Notes: generated by a model not told the origin, from the letters alone. A stretch of DNA of 64,000 bases from Salarchaeum japonicum (GCF_020614395.1 NZ_CP085324.1:687564-751563); one strand, 5' to 3'; shown: positions 36,072 through 45,183, counted from the first letter of the stretch. Numbers and translations: made by a program.

Positions 36072-37496
36072 ATGGAGCGCTACGACCAGGCGCGCTTCAG
36101 CCAGGCGGACGACGCCGAGTACGAACCCCTGCTCTCCGAGAAGAGCACCGAGGAAGTCGAGGTCGAGTCCTCGCTCCCGGACGACCTCACGCGGGACTCG
36201 CTCGAACTCCCCGACCTCTCCGAACCCGAACTCGTCCGGCACTACGTCCGGCTGAGCCAGCAGAACTACGGCGTCGACACCGGCCCCTACCCGCTCGGGT
36301 CGTGCACGATGAAGTACAACCCGAAGTTCACCGAAGACCTCGCGGCCCGTCCCGAGGCGGCCGTCCACCCCGACCGCTCCGAGGAGAGCGTGCAGGGCAC
36401 GCTCGGCCTCCTCCACGGCCTCCAGGAGCAGTTGAAGAAGATCGGCGGAATGGACGCGGTGACGCTCCAGCCGCCCGCGGGCGCGGCCGGCGAGTTCGCC
36501 GGCATCCTCCTCGCGAAGGCCTACCACGAGTCCCGGGGGGAGGGCGCACAACGCGACGAAATCGTCATCCCCGACTCGGCGCACGGCACGAACTTCGCGT
36601 CCGCCGCGCTCGGCGGCTACGACGTGGTTGAACTCCCGTCCGCCGACGACGGCCGCGTCGACCTCGACGCCCTGGAGGCCGCGGTCGGCGAGAACACCGC
36701 CGCCCTGATGCTCACGAACCCGAACACGCTCGGCCTCTTCGAGCGCGACATCGAGGAAATCGCGGACGTCGTCCACGACGCCGGGGGACTGCTCTACTAC
36801 GACGGCGCGAACCTGAACGCGCTCCTCGGGCGCGCCCGCCCCGGCGACATGGGCTTCGACATCATGCACTTCAACGTCCACAAGACGTTCGCCACCCCGC
36901 ACGGGGGCGGCGGCCCCGGAGCCGGCCCGGTCGGCGTCACCGACGACCTCGCGGAGTTCCTCCCGAACCCCCAGGTCAGGGAGACCGACGCCGGCTTCGA
37001 GTTCTTCGAACCCGACTCCAGCATCGGGAAGGTGCACGGGTTCTACGGGAACTGGCTCGTGCTCGTGAAGGCGTACGCGTACATCGCCCGCCTCGGCGAC
37101 GACGGCCTCGGTGACGCCGCCGCGAAGGCCGTGCTGAACGCGAACTACCTCGCCGAACAGGTCGAGTACGACGTGCCGTTCGAGCCGTTCCACCACGAGT
37201 TCGTCGCGTCCGCGGGCGACCAGGACGCCGCGGACGTAGCGAAGCGCATGCTCGACTACGCCGTCCACCCGCCGACGACGAAGTGGCCGGAAATCGTCAG
37301 CGAGGCCTTGATGACCGAACCGACCGAGGTGGAGAGCAAGCGCACGCTCGACCAGCTCGCCGCCGCGTTCAACGCCGTCGCCGACGAATCCACCGAGACC
37401 ATCGAGAGCGCGCCGGAGCGGACGACAGCGCGCCGCATCGACCAGACCGAGGCCGCGCGCAACCCCCGGCTCTCCTGGCACGCCCTCGATAACTAA
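36072..37496 (+). CDS. gcvPB: Glycine dehydrogenase (decarboxylating) subunit 2
   Basis: C-terminal half of the split P protein, 474 residues. The PLP-binding Lys lies in HFNVHKTFATPHGGGGPGAG. Other family landmarks are NYGVDTGPYPLGSCTMKYNP, LQPPAGAAGEFAGILL, DSAHGTNFASAALGGY and YYDGANLNALLG. The C-terminal helical extension (ETIESAPERTTARRIDQTEA) is usual. The L protein (dihydrolipoyl dehydrogenase) gene is not in the cluster and is presumably elsewhere. Confidence 0.96.
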   Translation: MERYDQARFSQADDAEYEPLLSEKSTEEVEVESSLPDDLTRDSLELPDLSEPELVRHYVRLSQQNYGVDTGPYPLGSCTMKYNPKFTEDLAARPEAAVHPDRSEESVQGTLGLLHGLQEQLKKIGGMDAVTLQPPAGAAGEFAGILLAKAYHESRGEGAQRDEIVIPDSAHGTNFASAALGGYDVVELPSADDGRVDLDALEAAVGENTAALMLTNPNTLGLFERDIEEIADVVHDAGGLLYYDGANLNALLGRARPGDMGFDIMHFNVHKTFATPHGGGGPGAGPVGVTDDLAEFLPNPQVRETDAGFEFFEPDSSIGKVHGFYGNWLVLVKAYAYIARLGDDGLGDAAAKAVLNANYLAEQVEYDVPFEPFHHEFVASAGDQDAADVAKRMLDYAVHPPTTKWPEIVSEALMTEPTEVESKRTLDQLAAAFNAVADESTETIESAPERTTARRIDQTEAARNPRLSWHALDN

Positions 37497-37528
37497 GGAT
37501 TAATAATCTCCCCCGGTTCTCTTAGCAT

Positions 37529-37945
37529 ATGGCCGTCGTCAGCGTCTCCATGCCGGACGAACTCCTCGAACGAATCGACGACTTCGCGGACTCACACGGC
37601 TACACCGGCCGGAGCGAAGTGTTCCGGGAAGCCGCGCGCAACCTCCTCGGCGAGTTCGAGGACAAACGCCTCGAAGACCGCGAACTCCTCGGCGTCGTCA
37701 CCGTCCTCTTCGACTACCAGAGCACGACCGTCGAGGAACGCATGATTCGACTCCGCCACGAGTACGAGGGCCTCGTCTCCTCGAACGTCCACAACCACGT
37801 CGGCGACCACTACTGCATGGAACTGTTCATCCTCGACGGCACGCTCGAAGACATCTCGGAGTTCGTCGGGCGCGTCCGCGCGACCCAGGACACGCTCACC
37901 GTCGACTACTCCGTTATTCCCGTCGACGGCTTCGCCGGACTCTGA
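37529..37945 (+). CDS. nikR: NikR nickel-responsive regulator
   Basis: Ribbon-helix-helix repressor with an ACT-like nickel-sensing domain. It has 138 residues. The N-terminal RHH strand is [19 protein letters not shown], followed by [16 protein letters not shown]. Nickel ligands follow the NikR pattern in [18 protein letters not shown] (two or three His and the Cys near 95). No nickel transporter or hydrogenase/urease gene is adjacent, unless the peptide/nickel-type importer at 5.7-11.9 kb is a target. An AT-rich ATTAATAATC about 25 bases upstream is the likely TATA box. The end overlaps the convergent HTH gene by 40 bases. Confidence 0.93.
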   Translation: MAVVSVSMPDELLERIDDFADSHGYTGRSEVFREAARNLLGEFEDKRLEDRELLGVVTVLFDYQSTTVEERMIRLRHEYEGLVSSNVHNHVGDHYCMELFILDGTLEDISEFVGRVRATQDTLTVDYSVIPVDGFAGL

Positions 37946-38166
37946 GGCGCGTACAGTTTCTTCCGCGCGTCGAGCGGATACACGCGCTCGTCCACCAGGT
38001 CGGCGTCCGCGAGCAACCCGATAGCGTGCCTGGTGGTGCGCTTCGACAACCGACTGCGCTCCCTGATGTCCGCCTGCGTCAGCGGCGACTCCGTCTCCAG
38101 CACCTTGTACACGAGCTTCGCGCTCGGCGGCAGGGACTCAATACGTGATTCGGCAAAAACGACCAC
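37906..38166 (-). CDS. MarR-like winged-helix protein
   Basis: About 86 residues. It starts at a GTG (38166; [15 protein letters not shown]). The winged helix is [30 protein letters not shown] shortened to its helices [10 protein letters not shown] and [15 protein letters not shown], then [20 protein letters not shown]. It ends [15 protein letters not shown] inside the nikR gene. Small single-domain MarR-type regulators with the [10 protein letters not shown] motif are common in haloarchaea. Target unknown; being convergent with nikR by 40 bases, the two transcripts could form a duplex. Confidence 0.75.
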   Translation of the reverse strand: MVVFAESRIESLPPSAKLVYKVLETESPLTQADIRERSRLSKRTTRHAIGLLADADLVDERVYPLDARKKLYAPQSPAKPSTGITE

Positions 38167-38242
38167 TGGACTGCTGTGCCATACTCGACCACTCGCACCC
38201 CGGGAGGGTATCGGTTTCCCTCGCGACAGACCTGGCCGGTAC

Positions 38243-39223
38243 CTACCGGGGCGCGCCACAGCGCGGACACGTCGGCGGGCCGCCCGACGCCGGGAGTGCG
38301 AGCCCGCAGTGCTGGCACTCGCCGTCGGGCGCGGTCATCTCCGCCACCGCCGCCCGCGTGGTGCGCCGCACGCCCGCCAGCGTCCCCACGTCCGCGGGCG
38401 CGTCGCCGTCCTCGGCGGCGGGGAGCGCGAACCGCGCGCGCTCGGCGACGAACGCCTCGTCGTCCATCGCGTCCGCCAATCCGTCCACGGGGAGCGCCGC
38501 GTCCGTGTCGGCGCGTGCGAGCAGGCCGAGCGCCTCCGCGGCGCGGCCGCGAACGTGCACGCGGTCGTCGCTCAGTCGGTCTGCGAGCGCGTCCGCCGCG
38601 TCCGCGAGCCGCTCCGGGTGTTCCGTCGCGACCGCGACCAGCGCCGACGCGAGGTGGTAGCGAACGCGCTCGCTCCCGTCGTCGAGGTGGCCGGCGAGCG
38701 CCCCCGCGTGGTTGCGGAGTCGGTTCGGGTCGCCGAGCGCGACGCATTCGAGCGCCTGCGCCAGCCGCTCGCGCACCTCCGGCTCGTCGAATTCGAGGCC
38801 GACGCGGAGGTCGGCGAGCACGGCCGGCGACGCGACGTCCGGGTGGTCGAGCGCGACGTACCCGAGCGCCTCGGCGCACCGCGCGCGAACGAAGTAGAAC
38901 TCGTCGTCGTCCCGCAACCGGTCTGCGAGCGCGTCCGCCACCGGGCGAACCGCGTCCGGGTCGGCGTCCGCGAGCGCCGCGAACAGCTTCGCCGCGCCCA
39001 GCCGGAACGACCGCTCGTCGTCCGTCAGGAACGGAACGACCGCGGCCGCGACCCCGGCGACCGCGCCCGGCCGGTCGTCCGCGAGGTCGCGGAGCGCGTT
39101 CAACGCCCGTCGTCGCACCGCCGCGTCGGCGTCCATCACCCGCGCGAGGCCGTCGCTCGCGGCGTCGTACTCGCCGTCCCGGAGAAGCGCTCGCAGTCGG
39201 TCGGTCGCTGGCGGGTCGTCCAT
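38243..39223 (-). CDS. HEAT-repeat protein with C-terminal zinc ribbon
   Basis: A 326-residue protein built of about seven Asp/Ala-rich helical HEAT-like repeats (for example VRRRALNALRDLADD, VRARCAEALGYVALD, VRERLAQALECVALG, VRYHLASALVAVATE, VRGRAAEALGLLARA). It ends in a zinc ribbon with two CxxC pairs (ECQHCGLAL and PTCPRCGAPR). HEAT arrays are protein-binding scaffolds. No catalytic motif is visible. It is transcribed alone on the minus strand. Function unknown. Confidence 0.8.
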   Translation of the reverse strand: MDDPPATDRLRALLRDGEYDAASDGLARVMDADAAVRRRALNALRDLADDRPGAVAGVAAAVVPFLTDDERSFRLGAAKLFAALADADPDAVRPVADALADRLRDDDEFYFVRARCAEALGYVALDHPDVASPAVLADLRVGLEFDEPEVRERLAQALECVALGDPNRLRNHAGALAGHLDDGSERVRYHLASALVAVATEHPERLADAADALADRLSDDRVHVRGRAAEALGLLARADTDAALPVDGLADAMDDEAFVAERARFALPAAEDGDAPADVGTLAGVRRTTRAAVAEMTAPDGECQHCGLALPASGGPPTCPRCGAPR

Positions 39224-39390
39224 CGGCCGGTGACTCGTTCGTTCGCGTCCGCCGCCTTCAACGCTCGGGTTCCCGCGTCACGTCTGACTCTGATAGAGGC
39301 GCACGACGATGGCGACCCCGACGAACAGGTCGGGCAGGAAGCCGAACACCCCGATGTCCGGCCGCGGACTGAACCCAACTCAGGAATTCT

Positions 39391-39414
39391 ATATCCCGAA
39401 ATACGATTTATCGG
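39391..39414. repeat. 24-base motif shared with 23141-23164
   Basis: Begins ATATCCCGAAATA and ends TATCGG; 21 of 24 positions match the copy at 23141. It lies in the 242-base gap between the HEAT-repeat gene (starting at 39223) and the end of the zinc-ribbon gene (39466). No gene has an obvious start beside it, so orientation and role are unclear. Confidence 0.5.
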
Positions 39415-39465
39415 ATGGCGCGCGAGCCGGCGGCTCACCGGTGGAGAACGAGAGAATTCGACGTT

Positions 39466-39630
39466 CTAGACCGCGGTGGAGTCGATTCCGTTGATGCGCA
39501 CGAACCCGAATCCGCACTCGGGGCAGTACCACTTCGTCTTCAGTCCGAGGTGGAGGTGCGTCGCGGCGGCGCGGTAGAACTCGCGCTCCTCGTCGCACTC
39601 CGGACACTCGTGGTCGAGTTCACGGGCCAT
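39466..39630 (-). CDS. Small zinc beta-ribbon protein (DUF7838-like)
   Basis: 54 residues from the ATG at 39630. Two Cys pairs (CPEC near residue 9, CPEC near residue 37) flank EEREFYRAAATHLHLGLKTKWY, followed by GFGFVRINGID. This matches a small haloarchaeal zinc-ribbon family of unknown function. The frame is open further upstream but those residues are unlike the family. It is divergent from the MFS permease gene with about 80 bases between them. Confidence 0.78.
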   Translation of the reverse strand: MARELDHECPECDEEREFYRAAATHLHLGLKTKWYCPECGFGFVRINGIDSTAV

Positions 39631-39711
39631 ACTCGGCGTCTCGAACCGTGTCGTGTTGAATCGTTCGGTCCGTCCGACCATTCAATACTCGGGCGTCCGA
39701 GGACTCGCGTG

Positions 39712-40986
39712 ATGGCCGACTCCCCGGACTCCCTGGACGCGTTCCGCCAGTTCGCGGCGCTCGAACGCGGCGTGCTCGTCGTCTCCGTGGCGATGTTCGC
39801 GTTCAGCCTCGCGTTCCAGATGACCAGCCGGTACGTCCCCGAGTACCTCACCGTGCTCGGCGCGAGCGCCGGCGTCGTCGGCCTCTACGGGAGCGTCGGC
39901 AACCTCGTGAGCGCCGTCTACCCCTACCCCGGCGGCCGGCTCTCCGACCGCATCGGGTCGCGGCGCGCGCTCACGCTGTTCGGCGCGCTCTCCACGCTCG
40001 GCTTCCTCGTCTGGTGGGCCGCCCCCCGCCTCGCCACTCCGACCGTCCCCGCGTGGCTCTGGATATTCCTGGGGTTGTTCCTCACGCAGGCGTGGAAGTC
40101 GCTCGGCCTGGGCGCGACGTTCGCTATCGTGAAGCAGAGCGTCGCGCCCGACCGCCTCGCCACGGGGTTCGCGAGCACGGAGACGTTCCGCCGCACCGGC
40201 TTCCTCCTCGGGCCGCTGCTCGCCGCCGCCGTGCTCGCCGTCGTCGCGGACTTCACCGCGGGGTTCCGGTGGGTGCTCCTCGTCGGCGTCGCGTTCGCCC
40301 TGCTCGCCACCCTCGGCCAGCACTGGCTGTACGACGCCAGCCGGGACTCCCTCGGGAAGTCCTTCTCGGGCGTGTCGAGCGTGCTCGACGACCTCCGCGG
40401 CCTCCCGCGCGAACTCCGCCCGCTCCTCGTCGCGGACACGCTCGTCCGCTTCGGGAACGGCATGGTGTACGTGTTCTTCGTGCTCGTCGTCACCGACCTC
40501 CGCGCCGTCTCCTTCAGGGCGTTCGGCGTCACCCTCGCCCCGGCGGCGTTCTTCGGCGTCCTGCTCGCCGTCGAGATGGCCGTCGCGCTCCTCAGCATGC
40601 TCCCCGTCGCCCGGCTCGCCGACCGTGTCGGCCTCAAACCTGTCGTCGCGCTCGGGTTCGCGGTGTACGCCGTCTTCCCCGTCCTCCTCGTGTTCGCGCC
40701 CGCCAGCCAGTGGGTGTTCGTCGCGCTGTTCGCGTTCTCCGGCCTCCGGTTCGCCGGCCTGCCCGCGCACAAGGCGCTCATCGTCGGCCCCGCCGCCCGC
40801 GACGAGGGCGGGAGCACCACCGGCGCGTACTACCTCGTGCGGAACGTCGTCGTGGTTCCGAGCGCGCTCCTCGGCGGCCTGCTCTACGACCACGACCCCG
40901 TTCTCGCGTTCACCGTCGCGTCCGTCGTCGGGTCGTTCGGCGTGCTCTACTTCCTCGCCCGCGGCGAACGCTTCCACCCAGAATAA
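39712..40986 (+). CDS. Major facilitator superfamily permease
   Basis: Twelve-helix transporter of about 424 residues. The motif-A loop after helix 2 is seen as GGRLSDRIGSRRALTLFG and repeated in the second half as ARLADRVGLKPVVALG. Charged residues elsewhere are few. The substrate cannot be inferred. The ATG at 39712 follows a TATA-like TTCAATACTC at about 39681-39690. It is not clearly in an operon; the iron-box-controlled lipoprotein gene begins 80 bases downstream on the same strand. Confidence 0.9.
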   Translation: MADSPDSLDAFRQFAALERGVLVVSVAMFAFSLAFQMTSRYVPEYLTVLGASAGVVGLYGSVGNLVSAVYPYPGGRLSDRIGSRRALTLFGALSTLGFLVWWAAPRLATPTVPAWLWIFLGLFLTQAWKSLGLGATFAIVKQSVAPDRLATGFASTETFRRTGFLLGPLLAAAVLAVVADFTAGFRWVLLVGVAFALLATLGQHWLYDASRDSLGKSFSGVSSVLDDLRGLPRELRPLLVADTLVRFGNGMVYVFFVLVVTDLRAVSFRAFGVTLAPAAFFGVLLAVEMAVALLSMLPVARLADRVGLKPVVALGFAVYAVFPVLLVFAPASQWVFVALFAFSGLRFAGLPAHKALIVGPAARDEGGSTTGAYYLVRNVVVVPSALLGGLLYDHDPVLAFTVASVVGSFGVLYFLARGERFHPE

Positions 40987-41045
40987 ACCACATTCGACTA
41001 TACAGAAAAGCCGGGCGCGGGCGCAGACAGTAACGCCTTTAATTC

Positions 41046-41061
41046 TTTAGGCCACCCTAAA
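41046..41061 (+). promoter_or_regulatory. Iron box (DtxR/IdeR/SirR-type operator)
   Basis: TTTAGGCCACCCTAAA is a dyad with arms TTTAGG and CCTAAA around four bases. The half-sites equal those of known DtxR/IdeR iron boxes. It lies between a TATA-like CTTTAATTC (41037-41045) and the ATG at 41066, so a bound repressor would cover the transcription start. Two further sites with the same arms and spacing are at 46992 and 47026. Confidence 0.75.
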
Positions 41062-41065
41062 CCGT

Positions 41066-42304
41066 ATGGCTCCGAACCCGGACGACCAGACCGACACGAC
41101 GCGCAGGAGATACCTCGCATCCGCCGGTGCGCTCGCCGGCAGCGCCCTGCTCGCCGGCTGTCAGAGCGGGAGCGACACGACGACCTCCAGCACGGACGCC
41201 ACGACCGAGGCGACGACGGACGCCACCACGCAGGCGACCACCGACGAGAGCGGGCCGTACTCGGTGTCGATGGCTCCCGTCGGCGACGTCGAGTTCGAGG
41301 AACCGCCGTCGAACGTGATGGTGTACAGCCTCCTCTACGCGGACATGGCGGTCGCGTACGGCTACGGCGACGCCGTGAACTCCCTCGGATTCAGCACGAA
41401 CGCCGCCGGCTCCCTCCACGCCTACTACGATCAGCTCGACGGCGTCTCCTTCGACCAGTCCGGCCTCACCCAGCTGAATCAGGGCGGCTCCGGCATCACC
41501 GTGGACAAGGAGGTGTTCTACGACCTCAACAGCGACCTCCACCTCATCGACCCCGCGCTCGTCGTCTCCTTCGACGGCTGGGACATCGGCGACGTGGAGG
41601 AGATTCGGGACAACGTCGCGCCCTGGTTCGGGAACGTCCTCAGCCGCCGGAACACCGAACCCCCGGAGGCGTACGCGGACTCCTACGAGTACTACACGCT
41701 CTGGGAGATAGCGGAGACGGTCTCCCAGGTGTTCCAGGCGCAGGAGCGCTACGACGCGCTCGCCGCGATTCACGACGACATGCTCGCGACGATTCAGTCC
41801 GGCCTCCCGCCGGAGTCCGAGCGCCCGACCGTCGCGTCCGTCATCTTCATCGACGGCACCTTCTACCCCTCCAAGTTCAACGCCGACGGGTTCGCGCACG
41901 CCCACACTCGGCCGATGCAGGCCCCGGGCGCGTTCACGGAGAGCGACGTGTCCTACCAGTCCGCGTACGACTACGAGACGATGCTCGAAGTCGACCCCGA
42001 CGTCATCATCAACCGCTACAGCTACTCCTACTACGACATCGCGAGCGTCCGCCAGAGCCTCGAAGAGAACGAGGTCGGAAGTCGGCTCACCGCGGTGCAG
42101 AACGACCGCGTGTACGCGGGCGGCAACCCCCTCCAGGGGCCCGTGATGAACCTCTTCCAGCTGGAGATGACTGCCAAGCAACTGTACCCCGAGCAGTTCG
42201 GCGAGTGGCCGGGCTACGACGGCGGCCCCTACCCCGAGATTCCCGAAGACGAGCAGTTGTTCGACCGCGACGAGGTCGCGGCCATCATGACCGGCGAGTT
42301 CTAG
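41066..42304 (+). CDS. Siderophore/heme-type ABC substrate-binding lipoprotein
   Basis: Tat-exported lipoprotein of 412 residues: a basic twin-Arg region (TTRRRYLASAG), lipobox (LLAGC), a Thr-rich linker of about 40 residues, then a FecB/BtuF-like fold. Landmarks are PSNVMVYSLLYADMAVAYGYGD, HLIDPALVVSFDGWD, DPDVIINRYSYSYYD and VQNDRVYAGGN. The iron box at its promoter supports an iron-chelate role. No permease or ATPase gene adjoins it, so it must borrow a translocator encoded elsewhere. It overlaps the convergent NmrA-like gene by four bases. Confidence 0.85.
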   Translation: MAPNPDDQTDTTRRRYLASAGALAGSALLAGCQSGSDTTTSSTDATTEATTDATTQATTDESGPYSVSMAPVGDVEFEEPPSNVMVYSLLYADMAVAYGYGDAVNSLGFSTNAAGSLHAYYDQLDGVSFDQSGLTQLNQGGSGITVDKEVFYDLNSDLHLIDPALVVSFDGWDIGDVEEIRDNVAPWFGNVLSRRNTEPPEAYADSYEYYTLWEIAETVSQVFQAQERYDALAAIHDDMLATIQSGLPPESERPTVASVIFIDGTFYPSKFNADGFAHAHTRPMQAPGAFTESDVSYQSAYDYETMLEVDPDVIINRYSYSYYDIASVRQSLEENEVGSRLTAVQNDRVYAGGNPLQGPVMNLFQLEMTAKQLYPEQFGEWPGYDGGPYPEIPEDEQLFDRDEVAAIMTGEF

Positions 42305-42936
42305 TAGCCGACGCCGACGTTCTCGTGGACGAACGCCTCGTTTTCGAGTTCGTCCACGAACGCGACCGCGAAGTCCTCCATCGTGATGTAACTGTCTCCC
42401 TCGTCGTCCGCGACGAGTTCGTCCACGTTCGTTCTGTATTCGCCGGTGCGCTCGCCGGGTTCGATCATCGCCGCGGGCGCGACGTACGTCCACGCGATGT
42501 CGTCGGCGTCCCGGAGGCGCTCCAGGGCGTCGATAGCGGAGCGCGCGAGGCCCTCCCAGTCGTCCGGGAACTCCTCGGTGTCAACGAGCAGGGTGTCGGG
42601 CGCGACGCGCAGGCCGCCCGCGCCGCCCGTCCACACGAGGCGCTCCACGTCCGCGCGCCGCATCCCCGCGAGCACGGCGTCCATCATCTCGGGGAGCACG
42701 TCCGGCGTCTCGCTTCCGGCGGGGCCGAGCGCGGACGCGACGGCGTCGTGGCCGGCGGCGAGCCGCGCTACCTCGTCGGGGTCGGTGGCGTCACCGACGA
42801 CGCTCGTGAAGTCCTCGTCCTCGATATCGTCTACGCCGCTCCGGGAGACGCCGGTGACCGCGTGGCCGCGGTCGAGGAGTTCGTTCGTGATTCGGTGGCC
42901 GATGCGTCCGCTCGCGCCGAGCAGTAGTACGCGCAT
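42301..42936 (-). CDS. NAD(P)-binding Rossmann protein (NmrA/SDR-like)
   Basis: Atypical short-chain dehydrogenase-like protein of 211 residues. The dinucleotide motif is VLLLGASGRIGHRITNELL, and VVGDATDPDEVARLAAGHDAV shows the adenine-ring Asp position. The YxxxK catalytic pair of classical SDRs is not apparent, as in NmrA-like proteins that act as sensors or epimerase-like enzymes. Substrate unknown. Start ATG at 42936. Confidence 0.88.
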   Translation of the reverse strand: MRVLLLGASGRIGHRITNELLDRGHAVTGVSRSGVDDIEDEDFTSVVGDATDPDEVARLAAGHDAVASALGPAGSETPDVLPEMMDAVLAGMRRADVERLVWTGGAGGLRVAPDTLLVDTEEFPDDWEGLARSAIDALERLRDADDIAWTYVAPAAMIEPGERTGEYRTNVDELVADDEGDSYITMEDFAVAFVDELENEAFVHENVGVGY

Positions 42937-42994
42937 ACCCGAGGATTCGTCGCGCGGGTGAAAGGAGTTCGCGAGTGAGCGCGCGCTGCCGGCT

Positions 42995-44305
42995 TCAGGG
43001 CGCGAGCCGGTTCGGGTCGCGCGGGAACAGGATCGCTTCCTTGATGTTGTCGAGGTCGCAGACCTGCTGGACGAGCCGGTCGATTCCGAGGCCGTACCCG
43101 CCGTGGGGCGGCGTGCCGTAGCTCAGCGCGTCGAGGTAGAACTCGAAGTTCGACTCGTCCACGCCTTCCGCCTGCATCATCTCACGCATCGCATCGACGT
43201 CGTGCTGGCGCTGGCCGCCCGAGGAGAGCTCCTGGCCCTTGTAGATGAGGTCGAACTTCCGGGACGCGATGTCGTCGCCCTCGACGTTCTGCATGTAGTA
43301 GAACTTCTCGTCGGGGTAGCCGACGACGAAGAACGCGGGATGGCCCTGTTCTTCGAAGTACTCGCCGAGCAGTTTCTCGCCCTTCGTGTCGAGGTCGGTC
43401 GGGTCGTCCGGGAAGTGCCCGAACTCGTCTTCGAGGATGTCGAGCGCCTCGTCGAACGTGATGCGCGGGAAGTCCTCGTCGGGAACCGTGAGGTCGACGC
43501 CGAGTTCGTCGAGTTCGTGTTCGGCGTGCTCCGCGACCTGTTCCAGGGCGTACCGGAGGCTCTCCTCCTGCACGTCCATCACGTCGTCGTGGTCTTCGAT
43601 GTACGCGAGTTCGACGTCGAACATCGCGATTTCGGAGACGTGGCGGCTCGTCGCGAAGTCCTCCGCGCGGAACGCCGTGCCCGTCTCGTATATCTTGTCG
43701 AAGCCCGACGCCATCAGAATCTGCTTGTAGAGCTGAGGGCTCTGAGAGAGGAAGGCTTCCTCCTCGTAGTAGACGACGGGGAACAGTTCCGCGCCGCCCT
43801 CCGCGCCGCCCTTCGAGATGAGGGGCGTGTCCACGTCCACGAATCCCTCGCGCTCGAACCAGTCCTCCATCGCGTCCATCAGCACGGACTTCAGGGTGAA
43901 GATGGCCTTCACTTCCGGCTGGCGGAGGTCGATGCCGCGGTTGTCGAGGCGGGTGGAGAGGTCGGCCTCGACGTCCTTCGAGATTTCGAGCGGGAGCGGC
44001 GCGTCCGCCTCGTCGATGAGTTCGAGCGATTCGGGGACGAGTTCGACGCCGCCCGGCGCTTGCCCGGACTCCGTGACTTCGCCCTCGATGCGAACCACGT
44101 CCTCCGCGCCGAGGTCTTCCGCGTCCTCGAACAGGGCGGGTTCGCGGTCTTCCTTGAACACGGCCTGCAGGAGGCCTTCGCGGTCGCGGACGATGACGAA
44201 GACGAGGCCGCCGAGGTCGCGGAGTTCGTGGACGTGCCCCGCGATGGCGACGGTCTCGCCGTCCATCTCCGGCGTCACGTCGCCGGTGTAGGTGCGGTCT
44301 ATCAT
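42995..44305 (-). CDS. aspS: Aspartyl-tRNA synthetase (archaeal type)
   Basis: Charges tRNA-Asp; archaeal enzymes of this type often also charge tRNA-Asn, with later amidation. It has 436 residues. An N-terminal OB fold ([23 protein letters not shown]) is followed by the class II core: motif 2 in [19 protein letters not shown] and motif 3 in [17 protein letters not shown]. The conserved EGGAELFPV and [10 protein letters not shown] loops are intact. Whether it is discriminating cannot be settled from this window. Start ATG at 44305. Confidence 0.96.
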   Translation of the reverse strand: MIDRTYTGDVTPEMDGETVAIAGHVHELRDLGGLVFVIVRDREGLLQAVFKEDREPALFEDAEDLGAEDVVRIEGEVTESGQAPGGVELVPESLELIDEADAPLPLEISKDVEADLSTRLDNRGIDLRQPEVKAIFTLKSVLMDAMEDWFEREGFVDVDTPLISKGGAEGGAELFPVVYYEEEAFLSQSPQLYKQILMASGFDKIYETGTAFRAEDFATSRHVSEIAMFDVELAYIEDHDDVMDVQEESLRYALEQVAEHAEHELDELGVDLTVPDEDFPRITFDEALDILEDEFGHFPDDPTDLDTKGEKLLGEYFEEQGHPAFFVVGYPDEKFYYMQNVEGDDIASRKFDLIYKGQELSSGGQRQHDVDAMREMMQAEGVDESNFEFYLDALSYGTPPHGGYGLGIDRLVQQVCDLDNIKEAILFPRDPNRLAP

Positions 44306-44390
44306 CTACAGTCGCGTAGTCTACTCGTCCACTTGACTACTGCTATCTCGCCCGGAAACTTCTATGTGGCCGGCCACCCCAGAACGAGGT

Positions 44391-44648
44391 ATGAGTGACC
44401 TCGTGCTGTACTCGCTCGACGGCTGTCCGTACTGCGAGAGGGTGCACGACGCCCTCGACGAGCACGACATCGACTACGAGACGAAGTGGGTGGAGGGCCT
44501 GCACTCGAAGCGTAACGAGGTCAAGCGCGTGAGCGGCCAGCGCGCCGTGCCCGTCATCGTGGACGACGACCGGGGCGTGACGATGGCCGAGAGCAGTAAC
44601 ATCGTGGAGTACGTCGAGCGGACGCTCGCGCCGCGGGCGGAGGCCTAG
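44391..44648 (+). CDS. Glutaredoxin-like protein with N-terminal thioredoxin fold
   Basis: A thioredoxin-fold oxidoreductase of 85 residues with the dithiol active site CPYC at residues 12-15 (YSLDGCPYCERVHDAL), the cis-Pro loop QRAVPVIVDD and the C-terminal MAESSNIVEYVERTL. The pattern lies between glutaredoxin and glutathione S-transferase N-domains. Electron donors in haloarchaea would be gamma-glutamylcysteine or thioredoxin systems, inferred from the clade. It is followed after one base by the cobalamin adenosyltransferase gene, so they are co-transcribed. Confidence 0.9.
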   Translation: MSDLVLYSLDGCPYCERVHDALDEHDIDYETKWVEGLHSKRNEVKRVSGQRAVPVIVDDDRGVTMAESSNIVEYVERTLAPRAEA

Positions 44649-44649
44649 G

Positions 44650-45183
44650 ATGAAGATTTACACGAAGCGGGGGGACGAGGGGAAGACCGACCTCCGGGAC
44701 ATGTCGCGGGTGTCGAAGACGAGCCACCGAATCGAGGCGTACGGCACCGTGGACGAGGTGAACTCGCTGGTCGGGACGGTGCGGCCGACGGGCTACGAGG
44801 ACGTGGACGACTGGCTGGAGACGATTCAGAACCACCTGCACGTGGTGCAGGCCGACCTCGCGAACCCCGAACCCGAGGAGGACGACCCCGTCGTCGAGGA
44901 CGACCACACCGCGCAGGTGGAGGCGTTCATCGACACCGCGGAGGAGGAACTGGAGCCCTTACAGCGCTTCATCCTCCCCGGGGGGAGCGAGCCGGGGGCG
45001 AAACTCCATCACGCGCGGTCGGTGTGTCGGCGCGCGGAGCGCCGCGTCGTCGCGCTCGCGGGCGAGGAGGAGATAAACGAGGAGGCGGTCGCGTACCTGA
45101 ACCGGCTCTCGGACGCCCTGTTCGAGTTCGCGAGGCTCGTGAACGCCCGCGAGGGCGTGCCCGAGGAGTCGCCTACGTACTGA
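44650..45183 (+). CDS. Cob(I)alamin adenosyltransferase, PduO type
   Basis: Adenosylates reduced cobalamin to the B12 coenzyme. It has 177 residues. The ATP-binding N-terminus KIYTKRGDEGKTDLRD and RIEAYGTVDEVNSLVG, the helix FILPGGSEPGAKLHHARSVC and the signature CRRAERRVVAL are all present. The coenzyme would serve methylmalonyl-CoA mutase, which is downstream of the Pcc carboxylase encoded at 56-62 kb; that link is inferred. Its end overlaps the convergent deaminase gene by 11 bases. Confidence 0.94.
   Translation: MKIYTKRGDEGKTDLRDMSRVSKTSHRIEAYGTVDEVNSLVGTVRPTGYEDVDDWLETIQNHLHVVQADLANPEPEEDDPVVEDDHTAQVEAFIDTAEEELEPLQRFILPGGSEPGAKLHHARSVCRRAERRVVALAGEEEINEEAVAYLNRLSDALFEFARLVNAREGVPEESPTY

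Noticed and set aside
39278-39351. A possible 23-residue minus-strand micro-ORF (GTG start, VFGFLPDLFVGVAIVV) near the 24-base motif
   Set aside because: Only a GTG start, no clear promoter spacing and no family; too little to call a gene, though the hydrophobic sequence is suggestive.
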